Below are positions 62,013 to 64,000 of a DNA stretch of 64,000 bases, one piece after another. The notes below the pieces were generated by a model, which was given only the letters and a program-made list of their open reading frames with translations, ran no database searches and was not told where the DNA came from. Position numbers and translations under genes: made by a program. Source of the stretch: Caproiciproducens galactitolivorans (GTDB taxonomy: Bacteria > Bacillota > Clostridia > Oscillospirales > Acutalibacteraceae); the NCBI RefSeq assembly GCF_026672255.1, contig NZ_JAPOHA010000001.1, forward strand, positions 248,001-312,000, written 5' to 3'. How positions within the stretch are numbered: the stretch's first letter is position 1; each line of letters starts with the position of its first letter.

Positions 62013-63182
62013 ATGAGTAAACGTATTTTTTTAATCGTACTGGACAGTGTCGGAATCGGCGAAGAACCGGATGCCGCACAATACGGGGACGAAGGCAGCA
62101 ACACGCTTGCCGCCGCCGCTACAAGCAGTTCTTTTGCGATGCCCAATATGCAGAAGCTTGGGCTGTTTAATATTGACGGCGTTACCTGCCGACCAAAGGC
62201 GGAACATCCGGCCGCCGCGTTCGCCCGCATGCAGGAAGTTTCGAAAGGAAAGGACACGACGATCGGCCATTGGGAAATTGCGGGAATCAATTCCCCCAAA
62301 CCGCTTCCGACCTATCCGAACGGTTTCCCCGATGACGTAATTCGTGCTTTTGAGGAGAAGACAGGCAGAAAGGCCATTTGCAACAAGCCGTATTCCGGTA
62401 CCCAGGTTATTTTGGATTATGGCAGGGAACATGCACAAACGGGTGCCCTGATTGTTTATACCTCGGCGGACAGCGTTTTCCAGATCGCCGCGAATGAAGC
62501 GATCGTTCCGGTTGAAGAACTTTACCGTTACTGCCGGATCGCGAGGGATCTGCTGACCGGCGAACACGGCGTAGGCAGAGTAATCGCAAGGCCGTTTGTC
62601 GGCACTTACCCCGATTATACCCGCACGACAAACCGCCACGACTTTTCCCTTCTCCCCCCGAAAACCACCATGCTCGATCAGCTTTTGGAGAAAAAGTATG
62701 ATGTGATTGCGGTTGGAAAAATTAATGATATCTTTGCCGGCAAAGGAATCAGCCGCTTTATGCGCACCAAAGGAAACGCCGAGGGCATTGAGCGCACCAT
62801 TGAACTGACGAAAGAGGATTTCAACGGACTTTGTTTTGTGAATCTTGTTGATTTTGATATGCTGTATGGCCACCGCAACGATGTGGAAGGCTACGCGAAA
62901 GCGCTGACCTATTTTGATCAGAAGCTTCCGGAAATTTTGAACGGCCTGCGTGACGACGATCTGCTAATGATTACGGCGGATCACGGCTGCGACCCGATTA
63001 CGCCGTCCACCGACCATTCGCGGGAATACACGCCGTGGATTATTTACGGAAAGAACGTAAAGCCCGGTGTAAACCTCGGCACCCTTCCGACCTTTGCCGA
63101 TATTGCGGCGACCGTTTTGGAGTATTTTAATGTTGAACAGAAAGTGACGGGTACGTCGCAGTTAAGGAATATTTTAAAATAA
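62013..63182 (+). CDS. deoB: Phosphopentomutase
   Basis: A 389-residue alkaline-phosphatase-superfamily mutase. N-terminal metal/nucleophile region ([19 protein letters not shown]), catalytic Thr in [14 protein letters not shown]-type motif, and C-terminal metal residues ([20 protein letters not shown]). It interconverts (deoxy)ribose 1- and 5-phosphates with Mn2+. Between the LacI regulator and deoD. Confidence 0.94.
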   Translation: MSKRIFLIVLDSVGIGEEPDAAQYGDEGSNTLAAAATSSSFAMPNMQKLGLFNIDGVTCRPKAEHPAAAFARMQEVSKGKDTTIGHWEIAGINSPKPLPTYPNGFPDDVIRAFEEKTGRKAICNKPYSGTQVILDYGREHAQTGALIVYTSADSVFQIAANEAIVPVEELYRYCRIARDLLTGEHGVGRVIARPFVGTYPDYTRTTNRHDFSLLPPKTTMLDQLLEKKYDVIAVGKINDIFAGKGISRFMRTKGNAEGIERTIELTKEDFNGLCFVNLVDFDMLYGHRNDVEGYAKALTYFDQKLPEILNGLRDDDLLMITADHGCDPITPSTDHSREYTPWIIYGKNVKPGVNLGTLPTFADIAATVLEYFNVEQKVTGTSQLRNILK

Positions 63183-63201
63183 GAGCAGGAGGAATATTCA
63201 A

Positions 63202-63912
63202 ATGTCCAATACACCTACACCCCATAACGCGGCAAAAGAAGGGGAAATTGCCAAAACGGTTTTAATGCCGGGCGATCCGCTGCGGGCGAAATTTATAGCG
63301 GATACATTCCTGACCGATGTTATATGTTTCAATACGGTCCGCAATATGCTGGGGTTTACCGGAACCTATAAGGGCAAACGCGTGTCCGTTATGGGCGGCG
63401 GAATGGGAATGCCTTCCGTAGGCATTTATACTTACGAGTTGTTTCACTTTTACGATGTGGAGAATATTATCCGGATCGGCTCGGCCGGAGGAATCGCGGA
63501 GAATGTGCATGTGCGCGATGTAGTGATCGGCATGGGCGCCTGTACCGATTCAAACTATGCTTCCCAGTATCACCTTCCGGGTACGTTTGCGCCGATCGCG
63601 AGTTATGACCTCCTCAGCCGGGCGGTAAACGAGGCGGAAAGGCTGAACATCCGGACGAAGGTCGGCAATATCCTTTCTTCCGATGTGTTCTACGGAGACG
63701 ACGGGGACGCGCTGGCAAAATGGAAGAAGATGGGCGTCCTTGCGGTGGAAATGGAAGCTGCCGCCCTGTATATGAACGCGGCCCGCGCCGGGAAAAACGC
63801 TCTTTGCATGCTCACAATTTCCGACTGCCCGTTTACCGGGGAAGCTCTCCCCGCCGAAGAACGCCAGACCAGCTTTACGCAGATGATGGAAATCGCGCTG
63901 TCTCTTGCCTGA
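63202..63912 (+). CDS. deoD: Purine nucleoside phosphorylase, DeoD type
   Basis: A 236-residue hexameric-type phosphorylase: [60 protein letters not shown] and [15 protein letters not shown] with the catalytic Asp in TISDCPF. It cleaves purine (deoxy)nucleosides to base plus (deoxy)ribose 1-phosphate, the substrate of DeoB. GCAGGAGG precedes the start; 19 bases after deoB. Confidence 0.95.
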   Translation: MSNTPTPHNAAKEGEIAKTVLMPGDPLRAKFIADTFLTDVICFNTVRNMLGFTGTYKGKRVSVMGGGMGMPSVGIYTYELFHFYDVENIIRIGSAGGIAENVHVRDVVIGMGACTDSNYASQYHLPGTFAPIASYDLLSRAVNEAERLNIRTKVGNILSSDVFYGDDGDALAKWKKMGVLAVEMEAAALYMNAARAGKNALCMLTISDCPFTGEALPAEERQTSFTQMMEIALSLA

Positions 63913-64000
63913 TGATGTGGGTAATATCACGTTTGTGATATTCTATATATCCCAAGGCCTCATTTAAAAAACCAGAGAACCTGCTTTTTTCAGTAAAATT
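63913..64000. other. Right edge, no feature
   Basis: 88 bases after deoD; GATATTACCC/ATCACAAAC... pieces do not form a convincing terminator within the window. Confidence 0.3.

Noticed and set aside
61166-62299. 377-codon minus-strand frame across lacI and deoB
   Set aside because: Crosses two clear plus-strand genes and the gap between them; no homology.
1-64000. CRISPR arrays, rRNA genes or complete insertion sequences
   Set aside because: No regularly spaced direct repeats, no rRNA-like segments and no intact transposase were found.

Overview
The window looks like chromosomal DNA of an anaerobic Gram-positive of the class Clostridia, probably a gut-associated Oscillospirales-type organism. 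This is an inference from gene content: a complete six-subunit Rnf operon with an apbE/NusG-II/Gx-transporter leader, an ECF30-type sigma/RsiV pair, strong AGGAGG ribosome binding sites, consensus sigma-A promoters with 17-base spacers, and medium GC. No species can be named from the sequence alone. There is no CRISPR array, rRNA, intact insertion sequence or prophage; one tRNA (Leu, CAA) is present.

Layout. 1-2.5 kb: start of a secreted GH18 chitinase-like gene (off the left edge), a dead EamA transporter fragment, and a sigV/rsiV lysozyme-stress module with its own ECF promoter. 2.5-16.2 kb: an L-fucose / fucosylated-glycan locus. fucI, a RhaB-type kinase and fucA lie on the minus strand, divergent from a DeoR repressor with a palindromic operator between them. 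A YesMN-type two-component system faces a CUT1 sugar ABC importer (no ATPase gene) followed by a GH151-like alpha-L-fucosidase. 16.2-19.0 kb: a yybP-ykoY manganese riboswitch with terminator in front of a P2-type cation ATPase. 19.2-20.7 kb: a GNAT enzyme and a Cys-rich pentapeptide-repeat protein.

20.9-35.0 kb: the most interesting part, an expanded fructoselysine (Amadori product) locus. It holds clear frlA, frlB, frlC and frlD orthologues, a second divergent frlD-like kinase, two GntR/UTRA regulators, an FGGY kinase, a YjbQ-family protein, two amidohydrolases that each lack a usual metal-site residue, a HAD phosphatase and a BtpA/SgcQ protein. A repeated TGGTAT element, best seen as a 17-bp palindrome at 33296-33312, sits at most of the promoters and marks the region as one regulon.

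35.3-39.0 kb: a decayed legionaminic/sialic-type nonulosonate locus (aminotransferase remnant, NeuC/LegG epimerase, CMP-sugar synthetase, PtmE-like nucleotidyltransferase, other scraps), with no nonulosonate synthase. 39.4-45.4 kb: glycerol dehydrogenase, MFS exporter, iron-sulfur flavoprotein-type reductase, a 56-residue lipoprotein, a methyltransferase, a nucleoside phosphorylase, a truncated hypothetical, and a serine-recombinase remnant next to tRNA-Leu.

45.5-52.4 kb: apbE, NusG-II, Gx transporter, rnfCDGEAB, read as one minus-strand operon for ferredoxin:NAD+ energy conservation. 52.6-55.3 kb: a large Cache/PAS/GGDEF/GAF diguanylate cyclase. 55.5-64 kb: a dead sugar O-acetyltransferase, ybaK, trmB, metNIQ, a CorA transporter, and a LacI-type regulator with a perfect operator palindrome in front of deoB and deoD.
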